64,000 bases of DNA from Polydactylus sextarius (GCA_016801845.1 CM028927.1:6224501-6288500), one strand, 5' to 3'. Shown: positions 48,120-58,539, counted from the stretch's first letter. Program-made: numbers and translations. The notes: generated by a model not told the origin, from the letters alone.

Positions 48120-48438
48120 AGACAAACCCTCTCGACGTGACCTATCTGTAAAATTGGTTACATGTTTCAAGGGCAAATGCCACATGTGACCTTGGGATGC
48201 GCCTCATGCATAAGAGGTGAAATTAAATCAATGGGTTTGCACGCTAATGGAGCCAGTAAGAAGATTCCAGAGAAGTGTCGTTAATACAGTTGGCCTTTTA
48301 TTTGACACCTTTTATCTCCCGTGGTGCTGCCGCCGCAGTTTATTTGTGGTGCCATCTACACTCGGTTTTTAACCGAGCATCTTAATAGATTGAATGAAAC
48401 AATTGGATTACTTAAAATCATCTCAGCCCGTGGCCTTG
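48120..48438. promoter_or_regulatory. Candidate conserved non-coding block cut by a Tc1 insertion
   Basis: Repeat-free sequence with CTAATGG, AATTAAAT, GACACCTTTTATC and a GATTGAATG-AACAATTGGATTA homeodomain/SOX-like cluster, running straight into the broken left end of the Tc1-like element at 48439. Composition suggests an enhancer; not demonstrated. Confidence 0.25.
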
Positions 48439-48669
48439 TAAAAAAGTCAAACTTGATAGAATTTGACAAAAAAAAAAAAAAATCAAAAAATCCCCTGGAC
48501 AAAACTATTGACATCTTGTCAACATTTTAAGAAATAATTACCTTTCAAGCACATGATACTTCTGTAATTTGTATTTAAACTCACATGTGGCAAGTAACAC
48601 ATGCTGGCAGTGTAGTAATCAAACTTGCAACCAGTTAAAATGGAGAAAAGTTGACTCAAACTTTGTGTT

Positions 48670-48906
48670 GTGTTGACCACACTGAGCACGGAGAAAAGAA
48701 AGAAGAGCAAAGAGTCATCTGTGGATTTGAGAGATAAAATCGTGGAAAAACATGGACAATCTCAAGGCTACGAGTCCATCTGCAGAAATCTTAATGTTCC
48801 TGTGTCCACTGTGTGTAATGTCATCAAGAAGTTTACAGCCCATGGCACTGTAGCTAACCTCCCTGGACCTGGATGGAAGAGCAAAACTGATGAAAAATTA
48901 CAATGA
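48670..48906 (+). pseudogene. Tc1-like transposase N-terminal DNA-binding domain, broken
   Basis: 78 codons. The translation has the paired-like helix-turn-helix pattern of Tc1 transposases: LRDKIVEKH, then GYESICRNLNVPVSTVCNVI with K-F at the end of the recognition helix, then TVANLPGPGW, where the family has NLPRSG before its GRPR-type hook. The frame stops right after DEKLQ. The first catalytic Asp region is missing. A functional enzyme would be about 340 residues. Confidence 0.82.
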
Positions 48907-49059
48907 AGGATTGAATGATGGATAGAGAATCTCAATCAGCTTCCAAACAAATTGAAGCTGATCTGTGTGAATGGCATCATTAAATCTGATGGTTACTAAA
49001 GAATTTTGGGGAGCTACGTAGTACCTAGTGTCAGAAAACTGCATCTCCACCGGAGGTCA

Positions 49060-49262
49060 TGGGTCTTCTAGCAGGACAATGACACAAAAAAAATCTTCAA
49101 AGTGATGGAGAGTTCTGAAATGGCCAAAAATGAGTCCAGATCTAAATCCCATAGAACACCTGCAGAGAGATGTCAAAAAGCAGGTTGGAGAAAACATCCC
49201 TCAAATCTAAAAGACCTGGAGCATTTTGCAAAAGAGGAGTGGTCTAAAATTCAAGTAGAGAT
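49060..49262 (+). pseudogene. Tc1-like transposase C-terminal DDE remnant, frameshifted
   Basis: Read across frames, this stretch gives QQDND, WPKMSPDLNPIEHL and the following DVKKQVG, the part of Tc1 transposases that carries the second Asp (QQDN) and the final D/E (PDLNPIE). Indels put the pieces in different frames. Confidence 0.75.
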
Positions 49263-49560
49263 GTGTAAGAATCTCATTCATGGTTATAGGAAGTGGTTGA
49301 TTTTTAGTTTTTAATTTTGTCCCCCAAAGGGTGTGTATGTGCAAATATTGAGTTAAAGGTGCCAATAATTTTGTCCAGGGGATTTTTTGAGTTTTATGTG
49401 AAATTATATCAAGTTTGACTTTTTTCTCATTTAATTTGGTGTTGCTCCAATGTAAAGAAACATGTGAATAGCAAAACATTTGTAATTGAAACAATTTTCT
49501 GGAAAAGGTTGCGTATTATCTGTCAGAAATGCAAGGGTGCCGATATTTTTGTCCATGGCT

Positions 49561-49795
49561 GTGACCTTGATCTTTAATTAGTTCATTCTCATCTCCAAGA
49601 AAACATCAAATCCTTTTTTTAAACCTCTCATCATCTTTCCATATTGTGTTCATGAGCCCAGAAACATATTCTGTGAGGTTACAGTGATCTTGACCTCACA
49701 ACCAATGTCCTAATAATCAGTTCATCCTTGTTCTTTTGACATGTGACACCCACAAGAACAGGACAAACAGATGGACAGGCAACCCAAAAACTTAA
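49561..49795. mobile_element. Second copy of the GACCTTGA/GGACAAACAGATGG dispersed repeat
   Basis: GTGACCTTGATCTTTAATTA, then CAGTGATCTTGACCTC, AATCAGTTCATCCTTG and GGACAAACAGATGGACAGGC keep the order of the repeat at 19395-19652. It abuts the Tc1-like element on the left and the TIR element on the right without unique sequence between. Confidence 0.55.
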
Positions 49796-49796
49796 G

Positions 49797-50682
49797 AAGG
49801 GAGACTGGGGATGGTTGTAACAAAGGGGTAGTTGTAACAGCATCACTTTCTCTTATAAGGGACATTAGTCATGTAATTTCATGAATATGCATGGCTGCGT
49901 GTGTGCAGGTTTGAGAGATTAAAAAAAAAAAAAAAAAAAAAAAAAAACAGGTAAGAAATGAATCTTTTGGATCAAGTCTATATTTTGATTACTGCTGCTA
50001 CTGTTGAAGTTTGAATTAGATAACTTGTATTAGATTAAAGAGCAGGTTCTTAGTAAAAATGTGAGTCATTTCATGGATGATAATTTCAAGCCATGGTGCT
50101 GGTACAGCTCGTTAAACAATGTCTGACGGGCGGTGGAGGAGGTTGTAACACATTTCAGGAGAAAATGTTACAATCATTTTCAGTGGATAAGATTTTGAAG
50201 TTATGAAAACTGCAGCCTACATATTTGTCATCACTGTGATCACTCTGATTAGACAGATATCACACACACACACACATCAACACATTGAATGTATAAAAAG
50301 GTTTCATCACAATATGTTCTTTAATAAAGATCTTCTAATGTTAGGATCCACACCGCTGACACTGTTCGTCATTAAACCATGACTTCTTTTTGTTCTTAGT
50401 AAATCAGAGGCGTATTTTGTGGTGTGCTCTCTGTTTTTAATTCTTCAATCTTACTGTTACTATTAACCCCAGGTTGTGTTACAACCTAGCCTGGTAATGT
50501 GGTAGCCTTTGACATCAAATAATGAAGTCTGTGATATAGTTGTGATAAGTGGTGGAGAAGGTGTTGCTATTGGCAGCAGATAAATGAAGCTACTTTGTGT
50601 CATAATTTGAGTGTCCTACCAACAACATTCTGCAAGTTATAGGAGCTGAGACAAGAAGTGTTAGTCACCCCCAGTCTCCCTT
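49797..50682. mobile_element. TIR element, 886 bp, family not recognised
   Basis: The left end AAGGGAGACTGGGGATG (49797-49813) and the reverse complement of 50666-50682 agree at 16 of 17 positions. Inside, GTTGTAAC/GTTACAA words recur: at 49814, 49832 and 50142, and as a small perfect hairpin AGGTTGTGTTACAACCT near 50471-50487. An A27 tract lies at 49921-49947. No reading frame of note. Clear target duplications were not found. Confidence 0.65.
49921..49947. repeat. Poly-A tract, 27 bp
   Basis: The longest pure A run in the window, inside the 886-bp TIR element. Confidence 0.95.
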
Positions 50683-52179
50683 ACCTCCACAAGACAACAG
50701 AGGACATCAATTCTTCCCAATTAGTTCAAACTACATATTTATGGAGAGTCGCTATACCTGTATATAAGATCTAAAAGGTCTCATCGAGTTCTATACTTTA
50801 CGCCACATGACTGCGTTGGTGATGATATCAAAGTGAGTGTCCCACGTTGCCCCGTCCTTGATCTCTCCTTTTCGAGCGGATTGAGTCATCCCTTGTGACA
50901 CATAAGAGACTGTAAAATGTTGGGACAAGGCGTCTGTGTCAATAATTAATGAACGTGTCCATTTAGTACAAGAGTGATAAGATGTTGTAACCTCTTTCAT
51001 CTGTCTTGTTTGCTCTTTGCATCTCTCTTTTAGACTGTTTTTCTTTAAATCACAGAGGTTAGATTTTTGTTGGAAGGTTAGCACGGGGAATCTTGACTCA
51101 CCAAGCCCCAAAAATCAACCACTATCTGTCAGTTAGACTCAATATTTAACACCTCGGCAGCCATCTGAAGGATGGATCACATCAAACTTAAATGGGAGAC
51201 AGTGAGAGCACAACAGAAAGAGAAAATATGAATTAATCTAAGCCTAGAGGGAGCAGACACATGCCTGTTAGGATTTTTAAAACCAGAGCAGCTAATGAAA
51301 AATCAAAACAAGCCAATGCATGTTTGAGGCAGGGGGTTAAAACTGTACAACTACTTTCTTACATAGCTCATGTATGTAAGCGACAGGAAGCCAGCCATGA
51401 AATTGATCTGAGCTTTAAGTATTGTCAGACACCATGATGCTCCAGCGAGCGCGTACGCAGACGAACGCATTCTGAGGGACAAGAGAACGCCTTAAAAGAT
51501 GAGAGGACGACCCGAGGATATTAGTAAAGGAATGAGAACTGACCTTCCACACTCAGGAAAGTAATATCCCGCAGAGCAGAATGCAAATCCACAGCCTCTG
51601 TAATAACTGGGTAGCTTCAGCTGCGCTTACACGCACATTTCCATTTATTCAAGCATCTGTTATATGACTGATTTGGCTGTATTTACCACCGTGTGCAAGA
51701 AGCTGATGGCTGCCACAGACATTTAGGAGCTACTGAAAGTGCAATAAACCCTCTGATTGTCCACATGTGTGTACCTTGTGAACCTCGGAGCTCAAGAGTG
51801 CAAGTGTTTCACTGGTATTTGTGTCTAAAATAGATGCGATTGAGCTGTAAAGTGGATTTAGGAGCATGTTTGCTGATAAAAAAAAAAAAAAGTGTTAACA
51901 AATGCAGCCTGGGGAACTTTTATTTACTTCTTTTCCACAAACGTAGTTGATGTAGTTGAACACAAAAACAATGATGACATGTTTGTTGGCCGAGTAAGAA
52001 TCAGTGTGAAGGGTCCACAACTGAATACATCATTTTTCAGATTTTTTTTTTTCTGGCTTTTTTCTAAAAATCTGACTTGTGGTTTAACTCGGGAAATATC
52101 AATCACAAGGAAATCATTACACATGTCCGTCAATCAATTTTTCTTTGTATCCTGCAACCCATCATTCTAAATATCTTTA
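50683..52179. other. Non-coding stretch, no gene recognised
   Basis: AT-rich unique sequence with a short CpG-rich spot at 51446-51475 (GCGAGCGCGTACGC). Confidence 0.45.
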
Positions 52180-52350
52180 CTTGCCCATGGAGACCAGGTG
52201 CATTTAGTGAATCAATATTTCCTATTGACTGGAATCACTCACAATATATATCATCCATTACGGCCAATTAGTGTTGAATGTAGTTCACAGGAATTATGAT
52301 AATACACAGAGCAATTCTTGCGTATAACAATTACACATGGTGTGTTTTTC
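52180..52350. promoter_or_regulatory. Candidate conserved non-coding block
   Basis: Repeat-free, with CGGCCAATTAGT at 52261-52272, a 12-mer that occurs again at 54668-54679 in another such block, plus several ATAATACA and CAATTACA words. Suggestive only. Confidence 0.22.
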
Positions 52351-53733
52351 CAATTACACGAGTGCATGTGGGTTGGGTCTATAATATGATAATTTATATG
52401 CATAGGTGTGTAGCTATGCACTAGATTTTCATGTTTGTATTTCCGTCGTCTTCTCCCTCAGTTGATCAGCATTCTTTCCGTCTTCCAGACCACAGCAGCC
52501 ATCCGCCAACCAAGACTTTCCGCCCAGAATAATGCACAGCAAATTTGCAAGAATACATTATTAATTTCCCCCGTCAGAAACGGCAGCCGCCTCCTATGAC
52601 AAGTGCCCCTCATATTCCATTTTTTTTTTTTTTTTTGCTTTTTCATTTTTCATTTCCTGTAGCACACCTGAGACACAGATACTCACCCACCCACCCCCTC
52701 CTCCTCCGTCTTCCTCCATCCTGCATGTCCTCAGTGACATGTAACCCCCCCTCTCCCTCCGCAGCTCTCCTCACCCACCTATACACATGTGTATATGAAG
52801 TCACACACAGGCATGGACTTAGTATCATACCTTGTCATGACAAATGCAGAGAATACCTACCAAAAACAAATTCACTGTCAGATATCGATGACACATAAAA
52901 CATGATCATCTGGCAAAAAAAAAAATCTCTTCCATCCTGAGCCTCTTGTCACTTTCAGCTCTTTATCTAAGATGCTGTTTTCCTGCTCTTGGTTCCCTGT
53001 TCCATCCAAGCACACTGAGGGCTTTGTATGATTCTGGTGATGGAGAGGTAGCAATGACAAAAAGGTCTCCAAACACACCCAGTGCCACAGAAACCCATCT
53101 AGAGAGTACACTTCACATATATTTAATATCAAACCGCCTTTCTTCCTTGCTGTTTCTTTTACCATATTGTTATAGCTACCAATTCAAATGTCACACTCAT
53201 GCTGAGCTGAGAAGTTTCCTGGTTTTATTCCCCTGCCGTATAACCACTTCACACATGACCGGTGGGCGAAGAAATATGCAAGTCAACTGTCAGTGTGAAA
53301 CGATCGACCCGAGTTGTAGGACAAGCTCGGTCAAGATCACGACGGTCAGGCAGACGGGTCAAACTCTTCTTCGGATACCGAGAGACTTCGGTGTCTCTCA
53401 TCAAGCTGAGAGGCCATTCGTCTTTTTCCTTTTTTTGGGATTGTTCCAAGAAAGTTGAATTTATTTATTTTTTTGCTGCACTGACAACAGAAGCCAGAGC
53501 ATGGAACGGTCAATTCAAGGTCAGGAAACAATGGACGTCTTCCTGTTTTACACTGCTGAATGAAAGGATAAAAACAACAATACGTACGCCAGTGTGAATT
53601 TGATGAGTAACTTGACAATGAGTTTATGGAATATGCACCTGGATTATTACCTTATTACCTATTAATTGGCTCTGATGAATAGCAATGTTAGTTTGAGACT
53701 TGACCTAAGCTTCTCGAGTATTTTATTATTACT
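52351..53733. other. Non-coding stretch with the longest open frame of the window
   Basis: An ATG-to-stop frame of 170 codons lies at 52946-53458 on the plus strand, overlapped by other frames on both strands. The translation has no domain, no repeated motif and no recognisable family, and no splice or promoter context supports it. At 53380-53399 GAGAGAC/GTCTCTC forms a small hairpin with a TTCG loop. Probably a chance open frame. Confidence 0.4.
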
Positions 53734-53912
53734 ATAATTTAAATATTCATCCGATCAGCCAATCGTTGCAGTAGCAGAAAGCATAAAACCTTATAAGTAA
53801 TGGTCTGGAGCTTCAGTTGTTGTTCATATCAAATATCAGAGTAAGAAAAAATGTGATCTCAGTGACTCCAACTGCTGATCTGCTGGGAGTTTACAGATTC
53901 AAGATGAGCAGG

Positions 53913-53939
53913 TTTCTTTCTTTCTTTCTTTCTTTCTTT
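53913..53939. repeat. (TTTC)n microsatellite
   Basis: Six TTTC units within Tc1-like copy B, where the DNA-binding-domain coding sequence would be. Confidence 0.9.
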
Positions 53940-54218
53940 TTAAGAAAAACAAAACAAAGAAAAAAAATCATCCATGAAGAGAGACACTTGATGAGCGAGG
54001 TCAGAGGAGAATGGCCAGGCTTGTTCGAGTTGACAGATAAGCTATGTTAACTCAGATAACCACTATTTACAGCCTTGGTGAGCGCAAAACCATCTCAACA
54101 TGCACAACACGCTGAACAAATTCCTCTCTTGTCAGCCAAGCGCAGAAATTTGAGACTGCTGTGGACACAGGTTCTCCGACACTGGACAGCTGAAAATTGG
54201 GGGGGAAAACTGCAGGGG

Positions 54219-54240
54219 AAGAAAAAAAAAAAAAAAAAAA
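54219..54240. repeat. Poly-A tract inside Tc1-like copy B
   Basis: An A run after GGGGAAG interrupts the transposase sequence. Confidence 0.85.
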
Positions 54241-54338
54241 ACCACTACTTGTGTTGATGCACACAGATGGGTGAGTCAGAATTTGGAATCAACAGGATGA
54301 ATTCATGGACCCAACCTGTCTTACGTCAACATCTGAAG

Positions 54339-54339
<1 letters not shown>

Positions 54340-54372
<33 letters not shown>
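54340..54372. repeat. (CTG)11 trinucleotide tract in a transposase frame
   Basis: Eleven perfect CTG units. In intact relatives this position codes a short Gly/Ala-rich run just before the VMVWG motif, written in GCTGGTGGTGG-type codons. The tract begins directly after AAGC and is followed by GTGATTTAATGGTGTGG, so it has expanded from those codons. Plus-strand frames read Leu, Ala or Cys runs; the minus strand reads Gln, Ala or Ser runs. Confidence 0.9.
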
Positions 54373-54375
<3 letters not shown>

Positions 54376-54654
54376 ATTTAATGGTGTGGGGGAATGTTTT
54401 CCTAACACACTTCCTGTCTTTAATACTAACAAACTGGATGCCACAGCCTGTCTGAGTGCCGTCTCTGACCATGTGCATCCATTTATGGCCACAATTTACC
54501 ATCTTGTAATGGCTTGTGCCAGCATCATAACGCTCCACGTCACTAAACAAAAGTCGTTTCGAACTAAATTCAGGAAGATGACAGTGAACTGCTTGTGGCA
54601 AAAACAAGCCAACAGCTTCAATGTGGTACATTATTACACTTCACATGGCCGTGT

Positions 54655-54870
54655 ACGCTTTAATTAGCGGCCAATTAGTTGTCACAAGTCTTTAATGACT
54701 CAAGCCCACCATCTCACAGCTGTTGTACATAATTTCTTCTCTTCTGTCATTGGCTGAAATTGGCACCATGATAAAAGTAGAAATTAGATTTATCCTAGCT
54801 AGTCGCTCATTAGCATTGCGGCTGTGTGACGGCTGAATAATTAAGGGCGTTGTTGGTTTTGCATACAGTT
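54655..54870. promoter_or_regulatory. Candidate conserved non-coding block
   Basis: TAATTAG (54661-54667) and CAATTAG (54672-54678) are spaced 4 bp apart and followed by an AP-1/MAF-like TGACTCA (54696-54702). Repeat-free up to the A tract at 54873. It resembles a homeodomain-bound enhancer; unproven. Confidence 0.27.
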
Positions 54871-54872
54871 GC

Positions 54873-54915
54873 AAAAAAAAAAAAAAAAAAAAAGAAAAAA
54901 GAAAAAAAAAAAAAA
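54873..54915. repeat. Interrupted poly-A tract, 43 bp
   Basis: A21, then GAAAAAAG and A14. Confidence 0.9.
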
Positions 54916-55539
54916 CTTAATTCTCCAAAAGTTGTTTGACTGAATATTGAATATTAATTGCCACAACCCACAGTTTCCCTTCAATCAAATTAGTTCAGAC
55001 TAATCAAGCCGTTAATTTTTTTTTTCTACACAGAAGGCTTTTTTTTAATGCATTTATATTAATTCATTATTTCTTTCTCATTCAATTATTCTGTCACTGG
55101 CCCCAATGGCACTGTTGTGGCAAATTAAAGGCAGTTCGTAAAAAGACACTTACACACTTTAGCGACACTGACAACGCTGACAGATCTTCATTAAAATAAT
55201 AACACACTGTTTATGCACAAAGTCATTGACATGCACACATGCTCTGTTCATCTGAGGGTGTCTTTGGCAATAATGTGATTATTTGCAAGTGTAATGCAGC
55301 ATTGAATACGATGTGTTGGGGAGGGGGGGGGGGTTTGTTTGAAAAAGGATAAAAAAGACAGGCTAAAAACAAAACGGGGGGAGGAGGGGTAAAGTGTTGA
55401 TTGGATAATTGAGCATTTCTTTTTGGAGCTTTGCCATAACAATAACTGTTTAAACACACTGCACACGGTCCAACCCTCCTAAGGGACGGGACAATGATTG
55501 TTTACGGGCGATTAAGCAAATTGCTAACTAAAAATATGT
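54916..55539. other. Non-coding stretch with G runs
   Basis: AT-rich, but with two G-rich spots: 55318-55333 (G4-A-G11) and 55376-55389 (G6-A-GG-A-G4). No coding signal. Confidence 0.5.
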
Positions 55540-55985
55540 GTGTTTAGGAACAAACAAAAAAAGTGTAAGAAGACTAATGGAGTTGTTAGGGCACAATTTC
55601 CAATGGCAAGTTCCCATTAACGATCCTAAGAGCATTAAATGGACCTGAGGACAAATGTTTTTAAGATAATGGGTCAGCCCACATCTTTCTTTACCGGCAC
55701 TTATTTAACGATGAGGTTAGCAATATTTAAAACAAAGTTCACATGAAGTTCTCTACTTGGCCTCAAGGCTGTTTTGGTGAGAAAAGCTGCCAATCCTTCA
55801 TTAGCTTAAAGGACTGCAGAGTGAATCCCAAGGTCATTTTCATTAGCTCGAAATGGCTGCAAAATGCTGACACCTCCACAGAGCCACTCAACACATTCAG
55901 CACAAGTAAAACCAATTTTATATATTTTCTAAAGTACGTCTTAGTGCTTAAAGCACAATTAACTGGAGTCTGGAGTTACTGAGTG
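55540..55985. promoter_or_regulatory. Candidate conserved non-coding block
   Basis: About 450 bp without repeats and with balanced composition, containing CATTAACG, CATTAGC (three times) and GGTCATTTTCATTAG. An open frame of 79 codons at 55743-55982 has no recognisable product. Confidence 0.25.
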
Positions 55986-56077
55986 TTTTAACCCTTTAGA
56001 TAATAAAATCAGACCAGAGTATAGACAGAGGACTAACAACATTAAAACTATTGATAGAAACAAAAATATGTGGCCAC

Positions 56078-56846
56078 TAGGAATGTAAATCACAAGTTTA
56101 ATCAAAATATGATATTACATTGATTCTCTGGACAACGATACCATATTTGCTGTTATCACAAAGTCTGTCAGAATACGACTTTGATTTCATTCAGGGGCTG
56201 TGATCAATGACAGAAGATATCATATATCTATCCAACACAAAAAACAACTAAAATATGATCTGACAAGTTTATTTCTGGGGCTCTTCCACATATCTAAATC
56301 TAAAAAGACAATCTATTCTTTTTAATAAAAAGAGTAAAAATAGACACTGTGTTGTTGATCTAGCTGTGATACTCAGAGATCTTTTGGAGTTGTAGCTCAG
56401 TTTTTGTAGAAAAATAAAAACTGGTCAAAGGTGGTGAGCAGGTATCTGACACATTAACGCTATTGTTATCGCTTGGCACAAGCATGGTCAATGCCGTGCT
56501 TTTTCTTCAGGTGTCCAGCCAGGTTAGTCGTGTTTCCTGAGTATTTTACTTCGTACTGCGTTTTTTCTATCGACCCGTCTTTTCTCTGAAATCCACAAAC
56601 ACTTCCACACCTTTGATTCATTTCCGAGATGCGATTAAATGTCCTCATCTATTTCTTGGCTACTTGCCCACATGACCCACATGGCACTAGGCTACTAGGA
56701 CTGTTTGAATGTTTTTGAAGGAGCGGTAGGAGGTAGGATTTTTAATATGACGATATGGATCCACATTTTCACTTTACATAAATAATATTGGATCTTTAAT
56801 CACAGCATCGATGTATCGGCCGACATCGATGAATCGCCAAACCTCT
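56078..56846 (-). mobile_element. hAT-like transposon, internally deleted
   Basis: The left end TAGGAATGTAAATCAC and the reversed right end TAGAGGTTTGGCGATTC, with ATCGAT and ATGATATTACATTGATTCTC subterminal sequence, are characteristic of fish hAT elements. A minus-strand BED-finger remnant (56466-56648) lies inside. The 8 bp on each side do not match. Instead a 22-bp direct repeat (19 of 22 identical, sharing AGAAACAAAA and TGTGGCCAC) lies at 56056-56077 and 56860-56881, 13 bp beyond the right end. Confidence 0.7.
56466..56648 (-). pseudogene. hAT transposase BED zinc-finger remnant
   Basis: 60 codons. Residues 35-51 read KYSGNTTNLAGHLKKKH, the C-terminal half of a BED finger with its two His (H-x4-H), preceded by CGFQRKDGSIEKTQ. 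The usual CxxC pair between KTQ and VKYSGNT is absent: the spacing is about 7-8 residues shorter than in relatives, so an in-frame deletion removed the zinc ligands. Nothing of the catalytic or dimerisation domains follows. Not functional. Confidence 0.75.
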
Positions 56847-56881
56847 AATGATAACTAAAAAGAAACAAAAGCGTGTGGCCA

Positions 56882-58024
56882 CATATTCAAATATGTTAGT
56901 CTGGATACGAGGCTGAAATATTCGGCTGCAAATAAAGCTCAAGTTGCTGCAAAATTCCAAAGCAGCTCCCAAAGTGGTGCAGCAGAATCTCAGATGAAGT
57001 TTGTAACAAAGTTCTGACACAAACCTTGAGAGCAGTGAGCATATTAATCATGTAGGGTCGTCCAGTTTGTGGAGGTTGAATTCCTCACTGGGAAATCTCT
57101 GATGTGCGTGCTGGTGGCACTGCAGGGACTCACACATTATGCAACTGATTGGACTCATTTGCATATGTTTGAAATTGCTACATTTAAACTTAACTGAGTT
57201 AGAGCAGTTAAAAGTTATTTTTTTCCTTTAACAAGCCACCCACCCTTACTTCAACATGCTTTTTTCTTCTCTTCTCAAGCCTGCAAGTCATGTTTGATGA
57301 TACTTCATAAACAAAATATACCTCACACGCTCAAGGCTTCACAAGATATGGAGGCAATCGTTCAGATTTTATCAGTAGGTTAAAAGGAAAGGAGATGTCC
57401 ACTGTGTGGGCTCTTTACAAGGGTGTTTTTTTTTTTTTTTTTCTTGCTCAAACTCATGCAGGTGTATGCATGCGGAGACAGTAGGAGCTCAAAGCACACG
57501 GTGCTACATTATTGAGATTACCATCAAAACCGTGTGAGCTCAGTAACCTTGAGTAGAGGAGGAGTCTGTGTTGTTGAACCGAAAAATGGTCAGAGGAAGC
57601 AGCTATATTGTAATATATTTGTATATGCTGTACATTGCACGTTAAGTCGGTTAAGTAAATTTCTGCTGCTGGTAGATCCATATTTACCATACACACATGA
57701 CATTAAAATACATTGAAACAATTTGCGGTGGAGTTAAGGAGGGATACCCACTTAGCCATGTAAAGGTGAAGCCACATCCAAAAACAATCCTTTTGATTGT
57801 GGTCTTACAGTGTCTACATAAATGTTTGTGTGAGTGTAAGGGCCAGTCTAAAGGCTGGCCTCTGTATTATCTGGAGCATGAGCCTGTGCTGAGGTGGGGT
57901 AATGTTATAAAAAATGCCATGCAATATTAATGGATGCGGGCAGCAGGATTTGTTATATCTCGGGTGGCTGTAGACGGTAAGTCAGGGAAGCATGAGTCTA
58001 TGAGCCTTCACATGATGTTATTTT

Positions 58025-58056
<32 letters not shown>

Positions 58057-58539
58057 GTTTGTTTTTTCTCTTCCATGCCATTTGAAGAAGAAATTGTTTT
58101 CACCGATTCCTCAAACAGAACAAGGAGCTCTCTGTGTAAAGAATGACATACAGCACTTTGACTTGAAGACAGGAAGAGAGAAAGCGGGAACATGCAAATG
58201 CAATCACAGACGTGACGACTAATCTATGAGCAGAGGAGTCTTGACAGAAATGACGAGGTACCCATTTTGAGGAAGGGGGACACATTCCTATAGGCACACT
58301 CAATATTGTGGCCTTTTGACAAACAGCCTGCCAGAATTGTTCCATCCACAGATGAAGGAGGTGGTGAGGGTGGGGTGGGCATGGCGGACATGAGCCAGCA
58401 GAAAGTGCTCAGAGGCAGTGCTCTCATCTGGGGGATGAAATCTGCTCAATGTCCTGGAAGGCTGCACAACTTCAAGGACAAGCCTGCGTCTGAACACAAT
58501 GAGTACTCAGGCTGCTCCTGTCAAATTCAACTTTCAACG
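56882..58539. other. Non-coding stretch, no gene recognised
   Basis: Holds T17 (57426-57442) and a (GTTTT)n/(GTTT)n tract (58020-58067). A G-rich segment at 58357-58386 (GGAGG-TGG-GAGGG-TGGGG-TGGG) could form a quadruplex. The 98-codon frame at 58306-58602 over this part has no recognisable product. Confidence 0.45.

Larger units (their letters stand above)
48439..49560 (+). mobile_element. Tc1/mariner-like transposon, decayed copy A
   Basis: The arms 48439-48517 and 49361-49434 are inverted copies (AAAAAAGTCAAACTTGATA and AATCCCCTGGACAAAA shared). The right side continues outward to a second terminal motif near 49535-49560 (GCCGATATTTTTGTCCATGG) whose left counterpart is absent, so the left end is truncated. 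Inside lie a helix-turn-helix transposase start (48670-48906) and, out of frame, the catalytic-domain end, with the middle deleted. Confidence 0.88.
53735..54600 (+). mobile_element. Tc1/mariner-like transposon, decayed copy B
   Basis: From ATTCATCCGATCAGCCAATC and CAGTTGTTGTTCATATCAAA through AAAAATGTGATCTCAGTGAC, GGTCAGAGGAGAATGGCCAG, ACTCAGATAACCACT, CACACAGATGG-GAGTCAGAATTTGG and GATTTAATGGTGTGGGGGAA to GACCATGTGCATCCATTTAT, the order follows a common fish Tc1-like element different from copy A. The central catalytic region is present but riddled with stops and indels. The terminal inverted repeats and the 3' quarter (PDLNPIE region) are gone. A TTTC tract, an A21 tract and a CTG tract have grown inside it. 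Confidence 0.85.

Noticed and set aside
52946..53458. 170-codon open frame, the longest in the window
   Set aside because: No domain, no family resemblance, competing frames on both strands, and no promoter or splice context.
54289..54631. Poly-Gln or poly-Ala protein
   Set aside because: Translation of the CTG tract inside a dead Tc1-like copy; the rest of the frame is antisense transposase sequence.
55986..56002. TTAACCCTTT as a piggyBac end
   Set aside because: No matching inverted end and no TTAA on the other side.
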